The notes beneath the pieces are model-generated. The model had not been told where the DNA came from. It searched no databases and worked only from the letters and a program-made list of their open reading frames with translations. Shown here in pieces: positions 11,873-22,898 of a stretch of 64,000 nucleotides of DNA (within the stretch, counting starts at the first letter, position 1; every line of letters begins with the position of its first letter). Source of the stretch: Parastagonospora avenae f. sp. tritici 18332-5. Lineage: Eukaryota; Ascomycota; Dothideomycetes; Pleosporales; Phaeosphaeriaceae. Location: assembly GCA_022559985.1 (NCBI GenBank), contig JAFJTR010000082.1, positions 1-64,000 of the forward strand, given 5' to 3'. Made by a program: the position numbers and the translations under genes.

Positions 11873-14808
11873 GTTGTTATGAGGCAGAAATATATTTGCC
11901 TAAAGATTGTGAGTCAGTTATGTCAATGACTGGGAGAGCGAGGCTTCACGAACCTTAATGTAATGACCAATCGAAGGCAGGTGATCCGAGCTTGGGTATG
12001 ACCAGGACTGATGTAGTGCAAATGTCGATGGTGCTAGACAGGAAGCAGAAGCGAGACTGGCTGTTGAGGGTCGAAGGGTTTGGATGTTTGGATGTTTGAA
12101 GGTGAAGCTGAGCAACTATAGTGGGCTTTGTCGAGCGGGTATGGGTAGTCTTATGTTCCAAGGCAGACGGAGGATGACCACGAAGCATAACGGCCGCTCG
12201 GCCAAGGACCGGGGGAAACAAAGTCAATAATTCCGAAGGCGAGCGGTGAACCCTGGCGCGATGCGATGATTCACAAGCTGCAAGTGTGATGGCGCGTGCG
12301 TAAGCAAGTAAAGCCTAACTCCATCCCTGCTCGGCCGGGTCGTTGTCTGGTACGAAGCGACTCTACGTGGTACGCTGGCGGCTGGCGGCTGGCCGACGGA
12401 GACGACGGACATGTGTGCTTTTGCACCGCGCAGCGATTACCCATCCGGCGTCTTTGCCCGGCTTTTACTCTTTCATTATCATTATGATTCATTTCAGGAC
12501 CAGCTCATCTGCATCATGGTTTGCGTGCATAGGAGCGGTGTTGACTTTGCACACTGGCCCTGCTAATTAGCATGCGCTGTCACACCAGGGCGCCGTGTAC
12601 GGGCCTCAGGATGCCTGGCTGCCAGTGCTCTCGTAAGGCGACAGGCTCAGCCTGCGGTTCAAAGCCACGGGCGTCCCCACTAATTAGCAGAGCGGTCAGC
12701 CCTTCATCTGTGGCTGGCGTTCAGACGTGGCCCCGTTCGCACTCGCGTCGCGCACTCTCATTCTCGCCTGTTCCGGCTGCGACAGTTGAACGAGCGAACA
12801 CGTCCCTTGTACCGCATTTCAGGTACCATTTGTTGGACGTTGGACAGTTGCAACAAGCTGCTGAGCTGCTGAGCGGCATGCCCACATGCTGTCGCGGGTC
12901 TGGTGCAGACGGCGACTGGACGATGCGTTCGCCCGATGACCGTTTCTCCATGTGCGCTCCTCATCTCGGACGAACTGAAGCAATCTTGGTTCTGCTGCCT
13001 AGCGCAAACTCACGATGCGGCTTTGTCGGTGTCCTCGACCTCCAAGCTCCGGCGGACGGCGGACGAAGCGGGGTGCAACATGCAGCCCGAGCCGCTTCGA
13101 CATTGTCGTTCCACGTCACGAGCGTCGACTGTCGGCCAGATTACAAAGTCAGGCACGCTGGCCGTGGATCCTCTGACTGTTGACAAAAGGGCGCAGCACA
13201 CATGTACCATCTGAGTCCACTGTTGCAAAATCCGCGTCCTGGCTGTGACTTTGTCAGAATGCTGAACAATCTGTCCTGACAAAGCCGCTAAACCGATCGA
13301 CGGCGCTATCCCGATGACATGATCATGCACATCTCTCAGATGCTTTCGCTTTTCGCTTGTTCTGATCATCTGCATCCGTAATAGGAAACCCTTCTCCCAA
13401 AGTCCCCCCGCAATCGGCCGTACGAGTAGAGCTGCTTCAAACACTTCTTTGGTCTTTGTCGCGCCTTTGTCTGCAGCCCACTTCACCGGTCCAGATACGT
13501 CCAGCCCAACGTGCTCACCATCTAGCCTTACTGCAATTCTTTCTTTCGGCACGAGGAGACTTTTTCTGAGCTCCACCCTTCTCCACTCCGCTCGCCAAGC
13601 CTTGTTGACCTGTTCTGTCAACTCAAAATTGTCAATCTTGACTCAGCTGCTCGCTTCGCATACCGGAAGGACACTACTGCCCAAGGAAGCCTCGACAGTG
13701 TGCATTCTTCCTACACCGCACAGCCCCATAGCATGTACCATCGCTTTGGGAACACGTCGCACAGCAGCCAACATGCAGCTTAAGTGCCTGTCATCTCCCC
13801 AGCAATCCAGCGCCTCGGTGTACTCTTAATAGCACTCACCGCTGGACTCGTGCGAGCCTGGAGTAGTTCCCGCCAACACCGGATTTGATGCAACCCGCCC
13901 ATGTCACCATGCTACTGCACTTCGCCTAAGAGTATCGTGAATATCCCTCTGTCCTCTTTGGAATGTGACTCAGCACTTGCGCTCATGTATCAGACAATGC
14001 TGGACTCGAAGCTGAATTAGTCCAGCACAGTCAGAGGACGTTGGCGAAACACAAGAGCATATTCGGAATATCTTCATGAATCCGCCTCTCTCTTCGCTAC
14101 AGACTATTTAGCGTTGTAGGTTCTAGTCACGATGCATGAGACGCGACTTGATGCATGTCGTACTGGCCTGTGCTATCTACAGTATATTGTCCGACAAGGC
14201 TGGGCATCTTCAATGACTTATTGTGACTGCATTGTGCCCTTGAACGAATTTGAATACATCCAGATCACACTGTCCCGTGCTCGATCTCATTCCCACAAGC
14301 CCTGCTTCAGTCTATTTTAGACTGAACGCCACAACGTCCACGAGAGCAATACTGTAATGGTAGCTGCTGAATCTCAAAGTTTTTGAAATATGTAAGATTT
14401 TCGCTTGCACGAACGAATGTGTAAACAGCATATAGCACATACAATCCATGCCGCACCCCCAGTCGCACCCTTCGTTGCCTGCCTTCAGAGCCAATCAAAG
14501 CATATAGCCGACAGTATGGTAAACCTTGAGAGCGGTGCACTCTCCTCCAAAACTTACGGGTATGTAGCCATGTACTTCTGTGATTAGAGAGGGCCGACAG
14601 TGGACGCGCGAATCGCGCGAATCAACCTCGGCAAAGCTGGGCTCGCTGCGGAGCTTCACCTTTACGGTACGCGTCTGCCGACCCCGTTCAAATTGCCAAA
14701 GACCCCCAAGAGAATTCTTCGAATTGACTGTCTCACACGCAGTTATAGGAGCTTGAACTGTAATTTTCTAGACGATCCACAGATTAGCGATACAGTTGAG
14801 ATATCAAG
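11873..14808. other. intergenic region, 2.9 kb, no supported gene
   Basis: The left end (to about 12.2 kb) is the presumed 5' leader and promoter of the minus-strand acidic protein. Between 12.5 and 13.9 kb, open frames of about 200 codons exist on both strands (12572-13183 plus, 13010-13621 minus), without recognisable domains or supporting splice structure. The right end is the promoter of the hydratase gene at 14809. Confidence 0.4.
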
Positions 14809-15915
14809 ATGGGCAATGAAGCAGGTCCCGGTGTCGGCTTCGAGTTTCCTTCCTTTGAGGTGACATGGTTGAAGCGCGACCTTTTGCTATTCGCATCAAG
14901 CATTGGAGCTACATACCCAGACGAGCTACACTTCCTCTATGTGAGTCCAACAGCCAATAACAGCCCATTACATCTTCCCTATCTAGGGACAATATACAAC
15001 GTCTCGAGGCAGCCCTGCTAACGCTTTTGTAGGAGCTTCACCCGTCCTTCGCTGCTTTCCCGACTTACCCCATTCTCCTCCCGTTCAAACATACCGACCA
15101 AGAAGTTATCGACTTTTATGCGCGCAGTAATAGCACTCCGATCAAGGGTGTACCAAAATTTGACACCAGGGGTGTTTTGGATGGCGAGCGTAAGATGGAG
15201 TTTTTCAAGCCTCTGCCAGTAACTTCAGAGGGCCGAAAATTTGAAATCAGAAGTAAGGTGTTGGGTGTGTACGACAAGGGCAAACCAGGTACGGTTGTCG
15301 AGACAGAGCAACGTCTTGTGGACGTGGAAAGCGGCGAGACGTACTCGAGGGCGGTAGGTAGCGGCTTCTACGTTGGGCAAGGAGGCTGGGGTGGTCCTAA
15401 AGGTAAGCATGTTCCAACCATGGCCATGTTTGGAAACGCGCACACACATGTGGTATGCTGACATATATGGCACAGGTCCCAAGGTTCCCAACTACCCACC
15501 TCCCGACCGCGCACCTGATGCGACACGCGTCTATCAGACCACCTTGGAAACTGCGCATCTCTATCGCCTCAATGGCGATTATAATCCTCTCCATGCAACC
15601 CCTGAGCCCGGCAAGAAGATGGGCTTTGGTGGCCCTATCATCCATGGTCTATTTTCGTGGAATATGTCAGCTCATGCAGTCCTACAGGCGCTCGGCGCCA
15701 GCAAGCCTGAGAACATGAAGGAGTTCCAAGCTAGGTTCGCAGCGCCCGTAAAGCCTGAGGATAAGCTCATCACAGAGATGTGGCGGACAGGCGAAAAGGC
15801 TGGTGATGGATTCGAGGAGATTCGCTTCATTGTGCGAGTGGAAGGTGGGAAGACTGTCTTGACGAATGGAAGAGCCTTGGTAAAAGTCCAAGGTGAAATC
15901 AAGGCGAAGCTGTAA
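14809..15915 (+). CDS. peroxisomal enoyl-CoA hydratase 2 (MaoC-like dehydratase)
   Basis: Exons 14809-14940, 15033-15402 and 15476-15915 join in frame to 313 residues; both introns have good GTGAGT/GTAAGC donors. The protein has the double hot-dog layout of hydratase 2. The C-terminal half contains the signature LNGDYNPLHA (about residues 199-208), in which Asp, Asn and His are spaced as the catalytic D-x-N-P-L-H set, followed by FGGPIIHGL. It should hydrate trans-2-enoyl-CoA to (3R)-hydroxyacyl-CoA in beta-oxidation. The chain ends in Ala-Lys-Leu, a PTS1 peroxisome targeting tripeptide. Unlike the fungal multifunctional enzyme it has no dehydrogenase domains, so it is a stand-alone hydratase. 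Confidence 0.9.
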
Positions 15916-16517
15916 AAGGCGCAATTGCGTAGCCATCAGTCGTGAAGTATATACAAATATGTACAGGCCATATTGCGCAACATTTATTCAGGTCGTGATG
16001 CGATCGCCGTGTTACTGCGCTGAAATTTCAGAATGTCGAGCTCCGAGGAACGTAGCCACACAAACAGGAAAGAGTACTCTACGGCCTTATTAGCCGAGAT
16101 TGATCTGATAAGATGAATGCGCACGTCACCTACACGCTGAATCCCTCTCCAACTCCAAACAGCACACATTGAGCTTGAAACACTTTGCACAACGGTCGGA
16201 ACGAACGGCATTAACAACGCTTCGCGCCTGCCTGAACCAGCAGGACTCAGCTGCCAGAGTTTCATCTATTTACGCGTTGAAACATGAGGGGCTGACGTCT
16301 GCACTTTATCTCCTTAGCCGGTTGCAACTTTTGCGATTTGACAACCAACGCTCGACGACCAGCGACATGCCAAACCAGTGATGGCGACAGCAACGTGAAC
16401 GTAAAGTTCCACTTCCCGATGCCACTTTGCCAAAGGCCACAAACCGATAGAGCGACCGCGTAAAGCTGCACAACAGTAGCTTTCGTATCATCGTTTTATA
16501 CCACATCATCTGGCAAC
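15916..16517. other. intergenic, no gene
   Basis: About 600 bp between two plus-strand genes. It contains the 3' flank of the hydratase gene and the promoter of the glutaminyl-cyclase-like gene. No other feature is seen. Confidence 0.5.
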
Positions 16518-17700
16518 ATGTTCAACGCCTTACCATCCGCCCTGGCACTCCTCTCCGTCCTCCTTCTCGCGCAGACTGGTCCATCCAAAGCATACAAACC
16601 TCTCTCGGACAGCTTCCTACGCGCCATACCATCACCTGGCCAACATATTGATCCAAAAGATGGGGGACTGCTCGCACCAATTCTCATCCCACGCGTTCCG
16701 GGAACCCCGGGCCAAATCGTAGCGCAACAGCATTTCGTCAACTATTTCCAGGAACAGTTGCCAAATTGGACCTTTGAGTGGCAGAATAGCACATCTACAA
16801 CCCCGACATCTGGAGACACGGAGCTGCCGTTCGCGAACTTGATATTTAAGCGTGAGCCACCGTGGGTCAAGCCGGGGCAGGCGAATTTGCTCACGTTGGT
16901 CGCGCATTACGACTCAAAGTACCAACCGGATGGTTTTATTGGCGCGACAGACAGTGCTGCCCCGTGCGCCATGATGATGTTCGTCGCTAAAGTGGTAGAT
17001 GGATATGTGCAGCGCATGTACGACGAGATGGAAGAACTTCAAGAAGGTGGCACAGTAGAAATGGACATGGGTGTCCAGATTCTATTCTTGGATGGTGAGG
17101 AAGCATTTGACAGGTGGACAGATGACGATAGTCTGTATGGATCGAGGTACGAGAACACCTTCCCATACTTGGAGCTGTTGCAAGTCGAAGGATAGTATGT
17201 TGATTGACTTTTACAGGGCCTTGGCACAGCAATGGTCCGTCTCACCCAACCCACCGTCCGCCAAATTTTACAAGTACCGCACTCCACTCGAGCAGATATC
17301 CCTCTTCCTCCTCCTCGACCTCCTCGGTTCTGCCTCACCCCGCGTACCCTCGTATTTTCCCACCACACATTGGGCATATAAACGCCTCTCTACCATTGAG
17401 ACGCGGATGCGCGACCTTGGAATCCTCGAGTCGACGCCTTCTGAGGCCTTCTTGCCAGACGTTAACGGAACGCAAGCATGGGGCGGGATAGAGGACGATC
17501 ATTTGCCATTCATCAGTAAAGGCGTAGATATTTTGCACGTTATACCAAGTCCGTTTCCAGCCGTATGGCACACAAGCGATGATGACGGAGATCACCTAGA
17601 TATGCCGACAACACGGGATTGGGCGAAGATAGTGGCGGCATTCACGCTGGAGTGGTTAGACATGATGGAAGTCTGGGATGAGCCTGAAGTAGGACAGTGA
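16518..17700 (+). CDS. secreted glutaminyl-peptide cyclotransferase-like M28 protein
   Basis: Two exons, 16518-17146 and 17217-17700, give 370 residues. The N-terminus is a signal peptide (hydrophobic core ALALLSVLLLAQ, then SKA). The metal site of M28 glutaminyl cyclases is visible: Asp-145 in GATDSAAP, Glu-194/195 in LDGEEAF followed by TDDDSLYGSR, and His-328 in VWHTSDDD. These match the single-zinc D/E/H set of animal glutaminyl cyclases. The expected reaction is cyclisation of N-terminal Gln to pyroglutamate on proteins in the secretory pathway. The ends GVDILHVI and PSPFP are also typical. An aminopeptidase role is less likely, because the second set of zinc ligands is not evident. Confidence 0.88.
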
Positions 17701-17891
17701 CGTTGAAGGTAGTAAAAGTACCGAGAACTCGAGAAACCGATCAAGATCGCGCCCTTGAGGAAAACTGAATAGCGACTACCTGTGACACTCCAGATGTGGA
17801 AGTCGGGTGATAATCGAGGCGATAGCTACGGCCGTTTAACTTCAAGGCCTTTCCGATACCTTGCCTCGCCGCAGTAAGCCTTTGAACATAT

Positions 17892-18113
17892 TCAGGCAAG
17901 CCCAAGACGCATGATCGCTTTATAACAGTGCTTCGAATTCATGTACAGGGCGGGGCACATATGATCAACAAATTCCGGCTCTACATCTAGATAGGAGTTC
18001 CTGGTAGCATACCGGGTTGTCATCCGAACCGGGACGTAGGAGGCCTGCACAATGATTTGCAGGCAGTCATATCCTAGCTTTTCCAGACACTTTGGATTTG
18101 TACCAGTGAACAT
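17892..18113 (-). CDS. possible small protein or gene remnant, unknown
   Basis: A 73-codon minus-strand frame (starting MFTGTNPK, containing YDCLQIIVQASYVPVRM, ending MRLGLA) reads more like real protein than its neighbours. A second protein-like frame continues just upstream, around 18110-18200, but in another phase and with stops. This could be the end of a decayed gene. No family is recognised. Confidence 0.22.
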   Translation of the reverse strand: MFTGTNPKCLEKLGYDCLQIIVQASYVPVRMTTRYATRNSYLDVEPEFVDHMCPALYMNSKHCYKAIMRLGLA

Positions 18114-18386
18114 GTGCCCTTGTCATTTGTCGTGGTTGCTTGATCATCAGTGGTAACTTCATGTCCAAGGAGGGCATTATTTCGCGCAAAAGGCGAAGTC
18201 TAGATTGCAAGAATTATATCCACTGTGCAATCGATGTCCATCCCTCATGATGGGAACTTGGGATTTCGTCGACATTGGTCCCAGACTTGTTCAGCAACTT
18301 TTCAGCAACAGAATTCTAGCCAGAATCCCGCCTTGTCATACTCTGGTGATAATCATGCTAGATGATGTAGCTTCTGGCCCGGATTT

Positions 18387-18725
18387 GGAACCCGGTGGAA
18401 CGACTGTCGGCGCCTCGTGTTGGAGAGGAGGTTGAACGGCTGCATGTCGGAATCCCATGGATCAAGAACCAGATTAAGTTTGGTGTACTGAAGTACCTGT
18501 AGCTGTGAGTTGGAACTCGGTGGAGCAGCAGCAGCCTGGTCTGAACGTCGCAGTCGCAGCGAGGGGTCACCGTCTGGACGTCCTTGGAGAAACAGCCTCC
18601 TCATCACCAAATTGCTGATTTAAACAGGGCCGCAACCTGGATCCTCCTGGAGCAACAGCCCCGTCATTTCCGAGTCGCTGATCTGGACAGGGCTGCAGTT
18701 TGGACTTCTGTTGAACCTCATCGTC
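18387..18725. repeat. diverged tandem repeat, about 63-bp period
   Basis: Units begin at 18387, 18449, 18512, 18576, 18639 and 18702, each starting GGA and sharing a TGGA(G/A)CA(A/G)CAGCC-like core. The spacing is 62-64 bp; the two best units (18576-18638 and 18639-18701) are exactly 63 bp. Translated on the plus strand they give a 21-residue motif with LE(K/Q)QP and ADL(N/D)RAA, broken by a stop and by phase changes between units. This is either a decayed repeat-protein gene or a minisatellite. Confidence 0.6.
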
Positions 18726-19383
18726 GGCGAATAGCATCATCTCTCTAAGCGTCTATGATGTGCGTATCGACGGGAATGCTGTTTCGACTGCGTGCTCCGT
18801 GGAGCCCCCTTTCGAGTTGAAAGTGACTGCGAGCTCAGTTCCGGACCCAACCGTTTCATCCCAGGAAAGGTGAAGAATGCGGTTCATGAGTGTAGTCTGC
18901 AAGCAATGTGCCAAACACTCATAGCTGTGTTTGACCTGAACGAACCAACCAAGTTGCAAGTCCAGCAAGAACGTTTGGGTTGGCCTGAGTCTAGGGGTGA
19001 GGTAGGATGGGATGAGTCTAGCGTCTAGAAGAGAGGTACGGTGCGGTGGAGGGATAAGGATGCAATGACAATGGGCAATCTGTGTCTTGTATTCTGCGGC
19101 GCAGTGACCTATGCTCTTATAACAAAGGAACGAAATCGTCCTACACGACGCGAAGATGGCTTATCCCTGGAACTAGGATGAATTGGCCGATTAGGGTCGA
19201 GGACACAAGGTCAGGAACAAGGCTCATAGGCATAGCGGGTACACACGCATAGCGGAAAGACTTTGAAGAAAGTGCAACATGAGTTTTCACGCTATCAGAA
19301 TTCTCTCCTCATATTATGAACTCGGGAATTAGCTTGGTATCATATACTGTGGTAATCTCAACATCTGCTTGGCCAGTAGCATG

Positions 19384-20911
19384 TCAAACGGGAACGCCCA
19401 CGAATCCTATTCTGGGTTGCGCTCTTGCACCGTCAGTGGTCTCGCCTCCCCACTGACTCCTCCATTCGGCCTCTTCTTGCTTCGCAAATGTGAACGCTTC
19501 ACGCTCCTCGGGCTTCATATTCTGAAGGTCTTCGTCATCCAACTCTGGTAGTCCATTCGTGCCCACGTCGATGAAATTTGCGTCTGGTCCAGGCAAGCCC
19601 AATCCTGCAAAGGGGGGCTGTTGGAAGAAGGAATCTACGACTAGATACTTCTGGTGCACGAGTGGAGGCACGTCGGTCACTTCGGGCGACACTTCCTCCC
19701 ATCGCGCATGAGTAGGCTGTGTCACTTTGGGGTAGCACATTAGGTTGGTGTGGGGGTCGTACACGCCTTCGAGGTTCGCTCTGCGCAATGCAGATATGTT
19801 CGAGTTGAAGCGACTGTGTTGTGTTAGCAACCTTTTCAGGTGTTGCAGCTGCTTGTGCATCTTACCTTGCAGCACGGCCGTGTTCGAATTGCCAGTTGGC
19901 GGAAGTGATATTGACCTTCCGCTTGCCTGGCAGTGGCTTGCCGTTTGCTGTTGGCACACTGGGCACGCCGGTATGGTAGACACTGCTCGCGCCATGCCAA
20001 GCGACATACTGGTTTTTGTTGTATGCTTCGCCGGGTGGCGGCAGTCGGTCGTTGGGGTCGGCGAGCTCACCCTCTACGGCGCCCTGCTCCTTCGCTTCGG
20101 CAACATAGTAGTCGTCGATGACTCTCTTGCCGCCGATGATGATGCGCGCGCCAAACTCGCGGAAGACGGAGCGCGCAGTGACGACACCGATGGAGCGCCC
20201 CTTGTACGAGTGCGGAATGATTTCGCGGTCGATCAGATCCCTCTTCTCGTTGTCGTCGATGATGACCTTGTAGAGCTTCAGGTGCTTGGTGAAGAACAGA
20301 TAACTGTCCCTGAAGCCACAGCAGCGCGCGGGCTCTGTCGACAACATGTACTGGCGCTCTCCGCGGCCCTTGATGGTGAAGATGCGCACGCGGTAGTCGC
20401 GGCCGCCTTGGAGGTTGCCGAGCTTGTCCACCTTCTGCTCACCCTCGTTGTCTTCAGGGAGATCGACTTCATCGTTCACGACGTCCATCATCGTGCCCTC
20501 CTTGTCGATGGCGACGCGCGCAACCTGCGGCGCACCACCCTTCGGCGGACGGCCTCTGCCAAAGCCAGCAGGCCGGCCACGCTTGCGCTTGATGGGGGTG
20601 CCGCTCTCGGACGTGTTATCTTGCTCGACGACATTCCAGTCTGGGGGCCTGTTCTTGGGAGGCCGGCCCAGCCGCTTCTTGCGCGGGAACTGGTGGATCA
20701 CGACTGGCGACGGGGAGCGCTCAGAAGCCACTTCCTCCTCCTCGTCGGCCTCTGGCGCGGCGGACTCGGCGTCGTCCTCTTCCTCCTTGGGCGTGTCTGC
20801 GCGGGATACTGGTGCGTCGACCATGTCGTCATCGGTGTCTTGTTGTGGAGTCGCGCTTCGTACGGGGGTGCTGCGCCGGGCTGCAGCTCGTGAAGGTCGG
20901 CCGCGCGCCAT
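19384..20911 (-). CDS. RSC7: RSC/SWI-SNF chromatin remodeling subunit Rsc7 (Swp82/Npl6 family)
   Basis: Exon 1 (20911-19866) and exon 2 (19813-19384) join in frame to 491 residues; the 52-bp intron has a GCTAAC branch. The N-terminus begins MARGRPSRAA, with an acidic tract and two AT-hook-like GRP motifs (RLGRPPKNRP, KRGRPAGFGRGRPPKGG). The conserved core follows: GGRDYRVRIFTIKGRGERQYMLS, CCGFRDSYLFF, FGARIIIGGKRVIDDYY, then RANLEGVYDPHTN on exon 2. This matches the chromatin remodeling subunit family of Rsc7/Swp82. The protein acts in the nucleus as a subunit of the RSC (or SWI/SNF) remodeler. I chose ATG 20911 because it begins the conserved MARGRP. Confidence 0.93.
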
Positions 20912-22811
20912 CGTGGACAAGTGGGAGAAGCTGGATCACGGCTCGCACGTGAGCCGATCGGGGTGTGCAGGGTATGCAACGTGAGTGTGGATTATTGCGT
21001 ACGTGCCAGGACAGGTGAGGGTGGTGGAAGTCGCCCGGGCGATGTTCAATGCCGTGTTTGCTCAAGTGAAGGGCATCCACAATTGCGACCAGGCGCGACT
21101 TTCGTGTCGACACGCGCTAACGAGCGGGCACGGGCCCTTCACAGTCACGTGTGCAACGTCTGCTCGTAGATCACATGACGTCCACACGTCCACTACCTAC
21201 GAAGGTCCGTACTGTGTCTGTACCAAGTCGGTCGAGGAGCAGTTTCTCGGGGAATGCTTTCTGTGTCGTCACGACGCGTCCAAGCAGTCCCAAGAGCCAT
21301 TCACTTCCGGATGAACACATTACAATTTACCAAGTATGATTCACGCTCAACCTATAGGCATCAACATTTGCATCACGGGTCGAGCTACCTATTGCATGAC
21401 GATTCTACTTCCAGGTAGACATCCATAAGCTTCGGTGTCGTTCATCGAGGCCGCGAGAGAACCGAAATGATGGTCAGCATCGCAAGGCAGTGCCGTTTCT
21501 TGCGCCGTGATTGGCCTGAATTGTGTTGCCTGGGAACGGCGTTGAAGAAGGCAACAACTCCTGCACAGACACCATCATGCTGCATTGGCTAAACCATGAT
21601 CTGGTGCATGCTCGTACGCTCCCGAAGGTGCTTTGCTTGTGCAATCATGGACCATGTCGTAGCGGCGAGGCAGAAGCAATTCCAAGTTGGGAGTCTGCTG
21701 CAGAAAGCGGCCGCCAACACGGGGCACCGAAGTGCAACAGTCCACGGGTGTCCGGGAGCGATTATTCCGCCGCCGTCTCAAACAAACGTTCAATCAAGAC
21801 CGAACCCAAAGCCTAGCTGCAGTGGCAAGCCGTTGCAAATGAGCCCTCGTGCATGTGATGATGCGAATTCTGAGGGCAATATGCAGCAGGCTAAACTTTG
21901 TATGCGGCTTCTTCTGTAGCTCCCCTCGTGCTTCCAAGGCAGGGACTTTACCCCAGGTTGCGCGAATCTTCCGGTAGTGCAGGCAAATAGGGACCAGAGA
22001 TAGATTGCACGACTGTGGGGGACATTGCAGTTCAGTGGGCGCCGTGGTTAGCGACCCGGGAAAAATAGATTGCAATTATGGGGTGCAGATGCTTCCAGAA
22101 GGTAGATGAAGGAAGCAGCCAAATTGCATGAGCCGACTATGTTACTGCGTGTATAGCGACATATTGCGGACAATAATCAGGGAGCAGAAGAGTAGCTGGA
22201 CCGAGCAGTTGACACACGGGTTTCCAGGGGCTGACCACCGCGCTGACGGCATCTTACGACATGCACCTGTTTCGTGTCGCCACAGAGCTGCAACTATGTT
22301 ACAGGTGGGTCAGTCAGCTTGGCCCACTTGGACCTCGTACTGCGGAGTATGCGGAAGGTCGTAGGTTCAGTTGTTGGCCGACTTAGCGCAACATGCGAAG
22401 GGTGTGCTGGTAAGAAGGAGTAAGCACAACTTCACTACCCCCTCCCCCCCCCCTGACAGGCACGATGGCCCAACACTACAAAAGAATGCATCGAGCGCGG
22501 TTGGAGAGCGCGCGCAGCATTTCGGAGACCGGCCGTGCTCCCTGGATAGACGACGAGCCAGGGATGATGCGGTAGTGAAACAGGCGGGCCGCGGCTGAGT
22601 GGTTAGAGCAGAGGCGAGGAGGGTCCAAGGGCGTTCTTGGTGAAGGATCGGTACTCGGCGCTAAATTAAGCAAGTGCGCGGCTCAGCCCCGATGCGGCAA
22701 GCGCTGCTACCAGGGGCGCAGCTGCCTTCTAGATAAAGAGCACTTGAGGCCACGCTGTCCAGTTCGCCCTCAGCCAGCTCATATTACAACCCCCGACCAC
22801 CACCCCGCCAG
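20912..22811. other. divergent intergenic region, 1.9 kb
   Basis: The region between the RSC7 start (minus) and the hacA leader (plus) should hold both promoters. It contains a C-rich run near 22443-22454 but no supported gene. A CTGAGTGGTTAGAGC segment near 22603 resembles a tRNA A-box, but no B-box follows. Confidence 0.45.
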
Positions 22812-22898
22812 ATGCACGCTCCTACGCATCGACAAACCACAACATCATGGGGATGGACCAGCAACAGCAATTCGACTCTTATTTCTCCCAAGCCATGA
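22812..22898 (+). other. upstream ORF overlapping the hacA start codon
   Basis: An ATG at 22812 opens a 28-codon frame that ends with TGA at 22896-22898. It overlaps the hacA start at 22847 out of frame, so ribosomes using it would bypass hacA. In other fungi hacA/HAC1 leaders are known to carry translational control, including stress-dependent removal of an upstream ORF in Aspergillus. Whether this ATG lies inside the mRNA depends on the transcription start, which cannot be seen. Confidence 0.5.

Larger units (their letters stand above)
17701..19383. other. intergenic region with degenerate tandem repeat
   Basis: No firm gene. It holds a small minus-strand frame at 17892-18113 and a diverged tandem repeat of about 63 bp at 18387-18725, both listed separately. 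The right end is the 3' flank of the RSC7 gene. Confidence 0.45.

Noticed and set aside
13010..13621. 203-codon minus-strand frame (start MTEQVNKAWRAEW)
   Set aside because: Somewhat protein-like at its start, but without recognisable domain, conserved motif or splice support; plus-strand frames overlap it. Left unannotated.
19745..20893. 382-codon plus-strand frame
   Set aside because: Antisense to RSC7, which has clear family motifs on the minus strand.
22595..22680. tRNA-like segment with an A-box resembling Leu/Ser tRNAs
   Set aside because: No B-box of the GGTTCRANTCC type and no acceptor stem pairing follow it.
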